A stretch of 5,977 bases of DNA from Candidatus Pygmaiobacter gallistercoris (GTDB lineage: Bacteria; Bacillota; Clostridia; Oscillospirales; Ruminococcaceae): contig DXIA01000147.1 of assembly GCA_019113125.1 (NCBI GenBank), positions 1-5,977 on the forward strand. Direction: 5' to 3'. Positions 1 through 5,824 of the stretch are shown here, piece by piece. The first letter of the stretch is position 1. Each line of letters starts with the position of its first letter. The notes under the pieces were generated by a model. That model was not told the origin of the DNA. It was given only the letters and a program-made list of their open reading frames with translations, and searched no databases. The translations under genes were made by a program, and so were the position numbers.

Positions 1-761
1 TTCGCGCCGGCGACGAGGGCGCCCATGTCGAGGCTGAAGACCGTCTTGTTCTTGAGCCCCTCCGGCACATCGCCGGCGACGATCCGCTCGGCGAGCCCCT
101 CGGCGATGGCGGTCTTGCCGACGCCCGGCTCGCCGATCAGCACCGGGTTGTTCTTGGTCTTGCGGGAGAGGATCCGGATCACGTTGCGGATCTCGGTGTC
201 CCGCCCGATGACCGGGTCGAGCTTGTGGGCCCGGGCGGCCTCGACGAGGTCCTGGCCGTACTTCTTGAGCACGTCATAGGTCTCCTCGGGGTCCTCGCCG
301 GTCACCCGCTGGTTGCCCCGCACCGCCATCAGCGCCTTGAGAAAGGCGTTCTTCTCCAGCCCGAACCGGGCGAAGATCCCCCCGATGCCGGAGGAGGCGG
401 TCTCGAAGAGGCCGAGCATCAGGTGCTCGACCGAGAGGTATTCATCCTTCATCCGGTTTGCGGTCTGCTCGGCCGCGGTGAAGGTCCGGTCGAGGTCCGA
501 CGAGATGTAGATCTTGTCGGGGTCCCGGCCGCTGCCGGTCACCCGCGGCAGCTTTTCGACCTCGGCCTTTGCGGCCGCGGCGACCGCCGCCGGGTCCTTG
601 CCCATCTTTGCGATCAGCTGGGCGATCAGCCCCTCGCCGTCCGCTGCGAGGGCGTAGAGCAGATGGCTCTGGTCCAGCTGCTGGTTCTGGTATTCGATCG
701 CGAGGCTCTGGGCGTCGTTGATCGCCTGCCTCGACTTCTGTGTCAGTTTGTTGAGATCCAT
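1..761 (-). CDS. clpB: ATP-dependent chaperone ClpB, N-terminal part (cut by window edge)
   Basis: ClpB is a cytosolic hexameric AAA+ disaggregase that threads aggregated proteins through its pore, usually with DnaK/DnaJ/GrpE. Only the first 253 residues are present; the frame is still open at position 1. The start [18 protein letters not shown] and the two Clp_N repeats (about residues 5-145, with SHLLYAL near 32-38 and VEHLMLGL at 111-118) are typical. The linker is followed by the first ATPase domain, with [11 protein letters not shown] at 181-191, [14 protein letters not shown] ending in the Walker A motif GEPGVGKT at 210-217, and [11 protein letters not shown] at the edge. Walker B, the coiled-coil M domain and the second ATPase lie outside. 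The ATG at 759-761 is preceded by AAAGGGTGGTG. The gene follows the ribbon-helix-helix gene after 56 bp with no terminator between them, so co-transcription is likely. ClpC or ClpA is less likely because of the ClpB-like N-terminus. Confidence 0.95.
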   Translation of the reverse strand, partial: MDLNKLTQKSRQAINDAQSLAIEYQNQQLDQSHLLYALAADGEGLIAQLIAKMGKDPAAVAAAAKAEVEKLPRVTGSGRDPDKIYISSDLDRTFTAAEQTANRMKDEYLSVEHLMLGLFETASSGIGGIFARFGLEKNAFLKALMAVRGNQRVTGEDPEETYDVLKKYGQDLVEAARAHKLDPVIGRDTEIRNVIRILSRKTKNNPVLIGEPGVGKTAIAEGLAERIVAGDVPEGLKNKTVFSLDMGALVAGA

Positions 762-817
762 ATCCTACACCACCCTTTCGGTGAATCAAAAATTCTTGTT
801 GTCCCAAAGGCCGCCGG

Positions 818-1471
818 CTAGAGCGCCGCGACCTCGGCGGTCAGCGCGGCGGAGAACCCGGACGCCGCCGCCTGGGCGGCGGCCCGCTGGCCGGTCGGCA
901 GCGCGTCGAAGTAGCTCTGCATCACCGCGTCCATCAGCCGGATGTAGCCGGCGATCGCCGCACCGAGCGCCTCGCCGCTCGCCCCCTTGGGGGACCGCAG
1001 CCGGCGGGAGAACCGCCCCTCGGCGAGGTCGTAGCTCAAAAACGCGCCGTCGGTGAAACTGCGCTCCTCGAGGTGGGTCCAGAGCCGGAAGAACCGGTCC
1101 ATCTCCTCGAGCAGCGGGCGGGACTGGCTGCGCAGGGTCACCCGCAGCTCCCCCACCGCGTCGGTGGGGTGCTGGTAGAGCTCGAGGGTGTACCGCACCG
1201 TCGGATTGTACCGGTACCGCACCGCCCCCCGCAGCTGGATCAGCCCGCCGCTGCCGCCGAGCAGCAGCCGCAGCCCCGCCGCGTCGGAGGCCATCCGCTC
1301 AAGACAGCCGAAGACGTCCTTCGCCCGCCTGGCCGGGGTCTCGCAGCCGGTCTGCTGGGCGAGGATCCGCTCGATCATCCGGCTCCGGCTGACCCCTTCG
1401 CCCGCCGCGAGCCGGTCGACCGCCGCGACCACCTCGTCGCTCAGCACGACGCTGTAAACACTCCTGCTCAT
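818..1471 (-). CDS. Ribbon-helix-helix (CopG/Arc-like) protein with uncharacterised C-terminal domain
   Basis: This 217-residue protein is probably a DNA-binding regulator. Residues 3-10 (SVYSVVLS) look like the N-terminal beta strand, 11-24 like helix A, GVS at 26-28 like the turn, and RSRMIERILAQQ at 29-40 like helix B of a ribbon-helix-helix domain. The remaining 175 residues are not a family I can name. They contain a strand-rich, basic and aromatic stretch (RGAVRYRYNPTVRYTLELY, 81-99), then helical segments and an Ala-rich tail. Classical CopG proteins are much shorter, so this domain may sense a ligand or partner. The ATG at 1469-1471 has a strong AAAGGAGGG five bases upstream (1477-1485) and a near-consensus promoter. 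The gene comes first in a unit with clpB, and a large palindrome overlaps its promoter, which suggests autoregulation. The regulatory role is inferred from the fold and position only. Confidence 0.85.
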   Translation of the reverse strand: MSRSVYSVVLSDEVVAAVDRLAAGEGVSRSRMIERILAQQTGCETPARRAKDVFGCLERMASDAAGLRLLLGGSGGLIQLRGAVRYRYNPTVRYTLELYQHPTDAVGELRVTLRSQSRPLLEEMDRFFRLWTHLEERSFTDGAFLSYDLAEGRFSRRLRSPKGASGEALGAAIAGYIRLMDAVMQSYFDALPTGQRAAAQAAASGFSAALTAEVAAL

Positions 1472-1497
1472 CCGATCCCTCCTTTCCGGGCATTGTC

Positions 1498-1526
1498 ATT
1501 CTACCACCACTTCAATAATTTGTCAA
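1498..1526 (-). promoter_or_regulatory. Sigma-A promoter of the RHH-clpB unit
   Basis: Read leftward, a perfect TTGACA -35 box (1521-1526) and a TAGAAT -10 box (1498-1503) are separated by exactly 17 bp (1504-1520). The expected start is near 1491, giving a leader of about 20 nt before the RHH start codon, with the Shine-Dalgarno inside it. No CIRCE inverted repeat or CtsR-like heptad repeat is visible around it, although clpB in Firmicutes is often under one of these. The -35 box lies inside the left half of the 42-bp palindrome. Confidence 0.88.
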
Positions 1527-1556
1527 GCGAATTATATAATTTTCTTTTCAAATTAT
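1515..1556. promoter_or_regulatory. 42-bp nested palindrome, candidate operator
   Basis: Three symmetric elements share one centre between 1535 and 1536. The outer arms are ATAATTTG (1515-1522) and CAAATTAT (1549-1556). The middle arms are AAG (1525-1527) and CTT (1544-1546). The core AATTATATAATT (1530-1541) is a perfect palindrome. In total 17 of 21 half-site positions are symmetric. The hexamer AATTAT or its complement occurs four times (1515, 1530, 1536, 1551), with 15-bp spacing within each half. The element covers the -35 box of the leftward promoter and ends just upstream of the rightward promoter. The obvious ligand is the adjacent RHH protein, which is inference. AT-rich composition makes some symmetry likely by chance, but three elements sharing a centre is more than composition alone would readily give. 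Confidence 0.6.
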
Positions 1557-1581
1557 GGATGATGCAAAGATTGCCCCCGCG

Positions 1582-1590
1582 TGTTATAAT
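1582..1590 (+). promoter_or_regulatory. Extended -10 promoter of the AlaX gene
   Basis: TGTTATAAT is a perfect extended -10 element (TG, one base, TATAAT at 1585-1590). No good -35 box lies at 16-18 bp (the sequence there is ATGCAA or similar), which fits an extended -10 promoter. Transcription would begin near 1597, about 27 nt before the preferred ATG. The promoter is divergent from the RHH-clpB promoter, and the 42-bp palindrome lies between the two -10 boxes. Confidence 0.75.
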
Positions 1591-1623
1591 GAGGTGTCAG
1601 CTTGAAAAAAGGATGTGCGGAAG

Positions 1624-2793
1624 ATGACCGAAAAATACTATGAAAAAGACAGTTTTCTCGCCCGGTTCGACGCGGTTGTGACCGGCTGCACCCCCGAAAA
1701 GGACCGCTGGGCGGTGACCCTCGACCGGACCGCCTTCTTCCCCGAGGGGGGCGGCCAGCCGGCAGATCACGGCACCCTCGGCGGGGTGAAGGTGCTGGAC
1801 GTCCAGCTCAGGGCGGGCGAGGTGGTCCACACCACCGACGGCCCGCTCGAGGTCGGCGCGCCGGTCACCGGTCAGCTTGACTGGGACCGGCGGTTTGACC
1901 TGATGCAGCAGCACACCGCTGACCATCTGTTTTCGGGTCTTGTCCACCGGGAGCTGGGCCTTGAGAACATCGGCTTTCACATCGGGGAGGAGCTGGTCCA
2001 CATGGACTTTGGGGCGGAGATCACCCCGGTCGAGATCGACCGGCTCGAGCTCGAGGCGAACCGGCTGATCGCCGAGAACCGGCCGATCCGGGTGCTCTTC
2101 CCGGATGAGGACGCCCTCGCCGGGATGGACCTGCGCAGCAAGAAGGAGCTGGATCAGCTCGAGGGAGCGGTGCGGGTGGTCGAGATCGAGGGGGTGGACC
2201 TCTGCGCCTGCTGCGGCACCCACCTCTCTTCGACCGGCCAGATGGGGCTTTTAAAGATCACCGGCTGCCAGAGCTACAAGGGGGGCGTGCGGGTCTTCCT
2301 CGCGGCGGGGGGCCGCGCGGTGCGGCTCGCCCAGCGGGAGCACCGGCAGGTCGAGGCGGTCAGCGGGCTACTCAGCGCAAAGCAGCCCGAGATCGTCGCG
2401 GCGGTGACGCGGCTCAAGAACGACGCCGCCGAGGCCCACCTCGCCCTCGGCCAGCTGCAGAGCCAGCTGATCGCGGTCAAGGCGGCGCGCTATGCCGGCC
2501 GGCCTCACCCGGTGGTGTTCGAGCCGGGGCTTGCCCCCGACGATCTGCGGCGGTTCGCCCTCGCCCTCTGCGACGGCGGGGCGGCGCTCGGGGCGGTCTT
2601 CTCGGGCGGGGAGGGCAACTACAAGTACGCCCTCGCGTCGGACGGCAGCGTCGACCTGCGGGCCCTCGGCAAGGAGATGAACACCCTGCTCGCGGGGCGG
2701 GGCGGCGGCAAGCCGGGCCTCGTGCAGGGCAGCGTCGCGGCCGAGCGGGCCCAGATCGAGGTCTTCTTCGCCGAGCGGGGCTTTGGGGAATAA
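1624..2793 (+). CDS. alaX: Alanyl-tRNA editing protein, long AlaX type with DHHA1 domain
   Basis: This stand-alone relative of the AlaRS editing domain hydrolyses Ser- or Gly-tRNA-Ala in the cytosol and prevents mistranslation of alanine codons. The 389 residues begin with a beta-rich part carrying the conserved glycine motif EGGGQPADHGTL (41-52). Next is the zinc-binding HxxxH (H97, H101 in QQHTADH), completed by C196 and H200 in CACCGTH. The helical segment near 231-290 leads to a DHHA1-like C-terminus with FSGGEGNYKYAL (326-337) and GGGKPGLVQGS (360-370). The length fits the long AlaX class. I chose the ATG at 1624 because AAAGGA (1608-1613) lies 10 nt upstream. The in-frame GTG at 1615 is two bases from that Shine-Dalgarno and is unlikely. 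The gene appears monocistronic, with its own extended -10 promoter and a terminator downstream. The four metal ligands look intact, so it should be active. Confidence 0.93.
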   Translation: MTEKYYEKDSFLARFDAVVTGCTPEKDRWAVTLDRTAFFPEGGGQPADHGTLGGVKVLDVQLRAGEVVHTTDGPLEVGAPVTGQLDWDRRFDLMQQHTADHLFSGLVHRELGLENIGFHIGEELVHMDFGAEITPVEIDRLELEANRLIAENRPIRVLFPDEDALAGMDLRSKKELDQLEGAVRVVEIEGVDLCACCGTHLSSTGQMGLLKITGCQSYKGGVRVFLAAGGRAVRLAQREHRQVEAVSGLLSAKQPEIVAAVTRLKNDAAEAHLALGQLQSQLIAVKAARYAGRPHPVVFEPGLAPDDLRRFALALCDGGAALGAVFSGGEGNYKYALASDGSVDLRALGKEMNTLLAGRGGGKPGLVQGSVAAERAQIEVFFAERGFGE

Positions 2794-2804
2794 GGCGAAT
2801 CAGC

Positions 2805-2926
2805 AAAAAGGCGGCACCGCCCTTTCTGCGGATAGATCGGCTTTTCGGCAGCCCGGTGTCCCGGGGCGTTCTGCGCCGCCCTGCGGTATCTTTGCGGATC
2901 CCGCCCGCCGCCCTTTGGAGCGGCGG
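2805..2926. other. Two small stem-loops in the AlaX 3' spacer
   Basis: The spacer after the AlaX stop holds no credible gene. AAAGGCGG (2807-2814) can pair with CCGCCCTTT (2817-2825) if one C is bulged, and CCGCCGC (2905-2911) pairs with GCGGCGG (2920-2926) around an 8-nt loop. Neither is followed by a U-tract on the plus strand, so they are probably 3'-UTR structure rather than terminators. Confidence 0.35.
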
Positions 2927-2939
2927 ATCAAATAAAAGC

Positions 2940-2984
2940 AAAAAAGTCCTCCGCGCGGTGTTCCGCCGCGCGGGGGACTTTTTT
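2940..2984. terminator. Bidirectional intrinsic terminator between convergent units
   Basis: AAAAAAGTCCTCCGCGCGG (2940-2958) pairs with CCGCGCGGGGGACTTTTTT (2966-2984) over 19 positions with a single T-G wobble, closed by a 7-nt loop. The A-run on one arm and the T-run on the other make it work in both directions. Rightward it ends AlaX transcription, and leftward it ends the four-gene operon, whose last stop lies 17 bp away. TTTTTTGTC is duplicated head to tail (2979-2987 and 2988-2996), adding a second U-tract in the rightward direction. Confidence 0.92.
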
Positions 2985-3000
2985 GTCTTTTTTGTCTTCG

Positions 3001-3561
3001 CTATTGCTGCGCCAGAATGGCCCGGTTCAACACGGTCAAAAATTCCTTCGAGGTCTTCCAGTCGGGATGATCATACCCCGTGATCTCGTCCAGCGCCATC
3101 GCGCAGAGATACTCAAACAGCCCCTGGTTCGGGCTCTTGTAGAGGATCAGGTAGAGCGGCTTTGCCGCCCTGTCCCCCATCCCGACCACCGTCTTGTACT
3201 GATCGCTTTCGAGGGTGTAGGAAAACCACCCCGCACTCATCGCGAAGGCGGGGTCCTCCCGCTGTTTTGTCTCGATTTCGCCGGTCAATTCCTGCAGCAG
3301 GGCCGCGATCTTTTCCAAAGCCGTCCTGTCGACATTCCGGATCAGCGCCTCTTCATCCACCCCCTGCGGCGAGATCTCGACCCATTCGATCTCCCGCGGC
3401 GGCGTCCTTTCGCTGTTCTGCGCGCTGCTCGAGCTGGCGGGGCGCTCCTCCTGCACACTGCTCGAGCTGGCAGGGCGCTCCTCCTGTGCCCCGCATCCGA
3501 CCGCCGCGGCCAGGAGCAGCAGACAGACCGCCATCCTGCCCATTCTCTTCCCCATCCGCAT
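3001..3561 (-). CDS. Small predicted lipoprotein with tandem-repeat linker
   Basis: The protein has 186 residues and no family I recognise. Residues 1-22 form a lipoprotein signal with a basic start (K5, R6, R9), a hydrophobic core VCLLLLAAAV (12-21) and GC at 22-23. Cys23 is the likely lipidation site, although Ala at -3 is weaker than the usual Leu. QEERPASSSS follows twice in 11-residue units (26-36 and 37-47) as a flexible linker. The folded part (about 56-186) is mixed alpha/beta with two Trp and several Tyr (GWFSYTLESDQYKTVVGMGD, LYLILYKSPNQGLFEYL). The ATG overlaps the nucleoside hydrolase stop by one base (TGATG), so translation is probably coupled. A start at Met7 behind GGGGAAG is possible but leaves a weaker signal. 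It is last in the operon. Its codons look less GC-biased than its neighbours', perhaps because it is a fast-evolving or acquired gene. The protein would sit on the outer face of the membrane. Confidence 0.82.
   Translation of the reverse strand: MRMGKRMGRMAVCLLLLAAAVGCGAQEERPASSSSVQEERPASSSSAQNSERTPPREIEWVEISPQGVDEEALIRNVDRTALEKIAALLQELTGEIETKQREDPAFAMSAGWFSYTLESDQYKTVVGMGDRAAKPLYLILYKSPNQGLFEYLCAMALDEITGYDHPDWKTSKEFLTVLNRAILAQQ
3425..3490 (-). repeat. Two 33-bp tandem repeat units inside the lipoprotein gene
   Basis: Positions 3425-3457 and 3458-3490 are consecutive 33-bp units. They differ at one internal base and at a few bases at the end of the unit. Each encodes the 11 residues QEERPASSSS plus V or A. 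The near identity at DNA level suggests recent duplication, and copy number may vary between strains. The units lengthen the linker between the lipidated cysteine and the folded domain. Confidence 0.9.
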
Positions 3562-4505
3562 CAGTCCCGGCCGAGCCAGTCGGCGATGGCGCCGCAGAAC
3601 TTTGCGACAAAGGCGGCCGCCCCGACCCCGACACAGACCCGGGTCGTCTTCTCGGGGCGGCCGAGCAGCGCCGGGTCCCCGATGGTCCGGCCCCGGCCGG
3701 GGCCCTCGGTCTCGACGGTCAGGTTGATCGGCAGCACCGAGAAGGCGCCGGGGCAGAGCGCCGCCTCGAGGGCGAGGGGGTCGTGGATCGCCCCGCCGAT
3801 CTCGCCGGTCTCGCTCTCGTTGGTGTAGTAGTACTCGGACATCCCGACCAGCGCCGCCGCCGCGGGGCTCTCGACCTGCCGCCAGCGGGCGAGGTCCGCC
3901 CCGACGATCTTGGTCTGCAGCGTGACGTCCAGCCCCACCATCGTCACCGGCAGCCCGCTCTCGAAGACGTATTTTGCGGCGGCGGGGTCGTCGCAGATGT
4001 TCGCCTCGGCGAACGGGGTGCGGTTGCCCGGCACCGTCAGCGCGCCCCCCATCACGCTGATCGCCCCGACCGAGGCCATCGCCGCCCGGTCGAGCCGGAT
4101 CGCGTCGGCGAGGTCGGTCAGCGGGCCGGTCGCGACCACCGCGAGCTCGCCGCCCCAGCGGCGGGCCGCCTCGACGAGGAACCGGGCCGCCGGGGTCTCG
4201 CAGGCCCGCCCGCCCGCGGCCGGCAGCAAAACGTTGCCGATCCCGTTCTCCCCGTGCACCCGGTACTTGAAGTCCCCCGGCCGGTAGCCGTCCGCCCCCC
4301 AGGGGTGGTCGGCGCCGGGGCAGACCGGCACCTCCGGCGCGCCGAAGAGGGCGAGCAGGTCGAGGTTGTTTTGGACCGAGCGGTCCCGGGTGACGTTGCC
4401 AAAGCAGCCGCCCACCCCGATCAGCTCGACCTGCGGCAGCGCGAGGGCGTAGGCGAGGGCGAGGGCGTCATCGATGCCGGTGTCGAGATCGAGAATCAGT
4501 TTCAT
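3561..4505 (-). CDS. Inosine/uridine-preferring-type nucleoside hydrolase
   Basis: The enzyme cleaves the N-glycosidic bond of ribonucleosides to give a free base and ribose, using a bound calcium ion. The 314 residues match the family length. The calcium-binding Asp cluster is in DLDTGIDDALAL (6-17; D8, D12, D13). Other family marks are GN at 36-37, HGENGIGNV (84-92), VATGPLTDLA (124-133), MGGA (152-155), the FAEANICDDPAAA segment (165-177) and HDPLA with H241 and D242 near the active site. All expected metal and catalytic residues appear present. Base specificity (purine, pyrimidine or broad) cannot be read here. No signal peptide is seen, so it is cytosolic. AAAGGAGG sits just before the ATG at 4503-4505. 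The start follows the CHR subunit stop by 15 bp and the stop overlaps the lipoprotein start, so it is an internal operon gene. Its placement after a transporter pair suggests that the substrates are linked. Confidence 0.94.
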   Translation of the reverse strand: MKLILDLDTGIDDALALAYALALPQVELIGVGGCFGNVTRDRSVQNNLDLLALFGAPEVPVCPGADHPWGADGYRPGDFKYRVHGENGIGNVLLPAAGGRACETPAARFLVEAARRWGGELAVVATGPLTDLADAIRLDRAAMASVGAISVMGGALTVPGNRTPFAEANICDDPAAAKYVFESGLPVTMVGLDVTLQTKIVGADLARWRQVESPAAAALVGMSEYYYTNESETGEIGGAIHDPLALEAALCPGAFSVLPINLTVETEGPGRGRTIGDPALLGRPEKTTRVCVGVGAAAFVAKFCGAIADWLGRD

Positions 4506-4520
4506 CGTGTTCCTCCTTTT

Positions 4521-5075
4521 TCACAGTCCGAGCACCACCCCGAGCACCCCGCCGGCGACGATGACGAGGATCGGGTGGATCTTGAACTTCTTGTAGCAGA
4601 ACAGCCCCACCCCGAAGAGGGCGAGATGGCTCCAGGAGATCTTCTGCAGCAGGGCCGGGGCGGCCGGGACGAAGAGGGTGGTCAGAAAGATGTCGAAACA
4701 GGCGGCGAGGATCAGCCCGACGACGAAGGGGCGGATCCCGACAAAGACGTTCTGGACCAGCCGGCTCTCCTTGAACCGCTCGAGCATCTGGGCGATGATC
4801 AGGATGACGATGACGCTCGGGGCGACCAGCGAGAGGGTGGTCGCGATGCCGCCGACAAGGCCGTGGGTCGAGTAGCCGACATAGGTCGCCATGTTGACCC
4901 CCATCGGGCCGGGGGTGGACTCGCTCACCGCGATCATGGTCGAGAGGGTGGCGAGGTCAAACCAGCCGTACCGGCGGGACATCTCCTGCAAAAACGGGAT
5001 GGTCGCAAGCCCGCCGCCGACCGCAAAGAGGCCGGTCTTGAAGAACTCAAACATCATCAAAAACAGCTCAGCCAC
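4521..5075 (-). CDS. chrA: CHR-family (chromate transporter-type) membrane protein, second half
   Basis: This is a single-CHR-domain protein of 184 residues. Two-domain ChrA proteins are roughly twice that length. In Firmicutes such as Bacillus subtilis (YwrA/YwrB) two short CHR proteins encoded side by side act together. The N-terminus carries the family motif FFKTGLFAVGGGLATIPFLQ (11-30), then STPGPMGVNMATYVGY (53-68) with the intact PGP. About five hydrophobic segments follow, for example near 72-97, 110-133 and 165-184. The start is GTG at 5073-5075, supported by AAAGGGGGGAT about eight bases upstream; Met7 or Met8 would lack this. The gene overlaps the preceding CHR gene by 8 bp. It probably forms a heterodimeric anion transporter in the cytoplasmic membrane. 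Chromate is the family's named substrate, but the true substrate is unknown. Confidence 0.92.
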   Translation of the reverse strand: MAELFLMMFEFFKTGLFAVGGGLATIPFLQEMSRRYGWFDLATLSTMIAVSESTPGPMGVNMATYVGYSTHGLVGGIATTLSLVAPSVIVILIIAQMLERFKESRLVQNVFVGIRPFVVGLILAACFDIFLTTLFVPAAPALLQKISWSHLALFGVGLFCYKKFKIHPILVIVAGGVLGVVLGL

Positions 5076-5604
5076 GGCGGATCCCCCCTTTCACCACGCC
5101 GCAGACCCCGGCGAGGACGACCAGCAGCACCGTCGAGACCGAGGTGAAGTAGCTCAGCAGAAAGGCGAGGGTGCAGAGCACCGCGCCGAAGAGGTCCCCG
5201 ATGCTCTTTTTGCCCAGCTGCCACAGCGAGCTCGCCATCAAAATGCAGACGCTGATCCGGATGCCGGACAGCGCCCGCTGGACCAGCGGGTAGTCCTGGA
5301 ACCCGGTCAGAAAGGCGGCGATCAGCGAGATGATGACAAGACTCGGGGTGATGACCCCGAGGGTCGCGGCGATGCCGCCCGGGATGCCGGCGATCTTGTA
5401 GCCGACGAAGGTCGAGCTGTTGACCGCGATGACCCCCGGCGTGCACTGGCCGATCGCGTAGTAGTCGATGATCTCGTCCTCGGTGGCCCAGTGGTACTTC
5501 TCGACCACCTCCCGCTGGATGATCGGCAGCATCGCGTAGCCGCCGCCGAAGGTGAACAGCCCCATCTTGAACCAGACAAGATAGAGGGTGAGCAGTTTTT
5601 TCAT
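5068..5604 (-). CDS. chrA: CHR-family (chromate transporter-type) membrane protein, first half
   Basis: This 178-residue partner of the next gene is first in the operon. It has FKMGLFTFGGGYAMLPIIQ (12-30), matching the CHR signature, and QCTPGVIAVNSSTFVGY (53-69). Here PGP is PGV, unlike the partner, so the two halves differ at a conserved spot. Hydrophobic segments near 72-100, 113-128, 138-153 and 157-172 fit an integral membrane protein. The reading frame stays open upstream to 5928. I chose the ATG at 5602-5604 because MKKLLTLYLVWFKMGLF is the natural family start, GGGGGA (5611-5616) lies six bases upstream, and a promoter is placed just before it. The extension would run through promoter, terminator and hairpins. 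The 8-bp overlap with the second CHR gene predicts coupled translation and equal amounts of both subunits. Confidence 0.92.
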   Translation of the reverse strand: MKKLLTLYLVWFKMGLFTFGGGYAMLPIIQREVVEKYHWATEDEIIDYYAIGQCTPGVIAVNSSTFVGYKIAGIPGGIAATLGVITPSLVIISLIAAFLTGFQDYPLVQRALSGIRISVCILMASSLWQLGKKSIGDLFGAVLCTLAFLLSYFTSVSTVLLVVLAGVCGVVKGGIRRG

Positions 5605-5643
5605 CTTGATTCCCCCAACAAAAAGGTAAAAGCCCTCCCCTCC

Positions 5644-5672
5644 AGCATAACACCGGAGCAGAGGGCAGTAAA
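5644..5672 (-). promoter_or_regulatory. Promoter of the CHR-nucleoside hydrolase operon
   Basis: Read leftward, TTTACT (5667-5672, four of six consensus bases) and TATGCT (5644-5649) are 17 bp apart. TGT precedes the -10, giving an extended -10 element. The predicted start near 5637 leaves a leader of about 33 nt before the first CHR start codon. The leader contains G-rich GGAGGGGAGGG in addition to the Shine-Dalgarno. Confidence 0.7.
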
Positions 5673-5717
5673 GCACTTTTTTCAAATAGGTGTGGCAGGA
5701 ATAAGAAAACAACGCCG

Positions 5718-5740
5718 TAAAAAGGCCGCTTTTGCGCGGC
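5718..5740 (-). terminator. Leftward intrinsic terminator upstream of the CHR operon promoter
   Basis: On the minus strand GCCGC (5736-5740) and GCGGC (5725-5729) close a 6-nt GCAAAA loop and are followed at once by CTTTTTA (5718-5724). ACGCCG (5712-5717) and CGGCGT (5743-5748) can add an outer stem. It would stop a leftward transcript arriving from beyond about 5750 before the CHR promoter. That transcript has no recognisable gene in this window. Confidence 0.65.
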
Positions 5741-5800
5741 TGCGGCGTCAAACCACCGGGGCAGCTCTGTGCTGCCCGCGACATCCACAAAGGGTGCCGT

Positions 5801-5824
5801 ATCCAACGCCAAATGGCGTTGGAT
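5801..5824. other. Perfect 10-bp hairpin with AAAT loop
   Basis: ATCCAACGCC (5801-5810) and GGCGTTGGAT (5815-5824) pair without mismatch around a 4-nt loop. There is no U-tract on either side, so it is not a terminator. It sits in the middle of the 155-bp inverted-repeat element. GGGTGC (5792-5797) and GCACCC (5840-5845) flank it and could form an outer stem, competing with the GGTGC/GCACC hairpin at 5827-5844. Confidence 0.75.

Noticed and set aside
225..821. 198-codon plus-strand frame opposite clpB
   Set aside because: It is antisense to recognisable ClpB sequence and shows the low-complexity composition of a GC-rich shadow frame.
1472..1620. Possible CIRCE or CtsR operator upstream of the clpB unit
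   Set aside because: No TTAGCACTC-N9-GAGTGCTAA or GGTCAAA-type tandem heptads are present; the symmetry found is a different, AT-rich sequence.
1615..1623. Upstream GTG start for AlaX
   Set aside because: It is only two bases from the Shine-Dalgarno AAAGGA, whereas the ATG at 1624 is at a workable distance.
2856..3083. 75-codon plus-strand frame after AlaX
   Set aside because: It reads straight through the bidirectional terminator and into the antisense of the lipoprotein gene, with no ribosome site.
3162..5147. 661-codon open frame on the plus strand
   Set aside because: It lies wholly antisense to three well-supported genes and starts in a fourth. Its sequence is rich in Arg, Pro, Gly, Asp and Glu from complementary GC-biased codons, with no domain or start signal.
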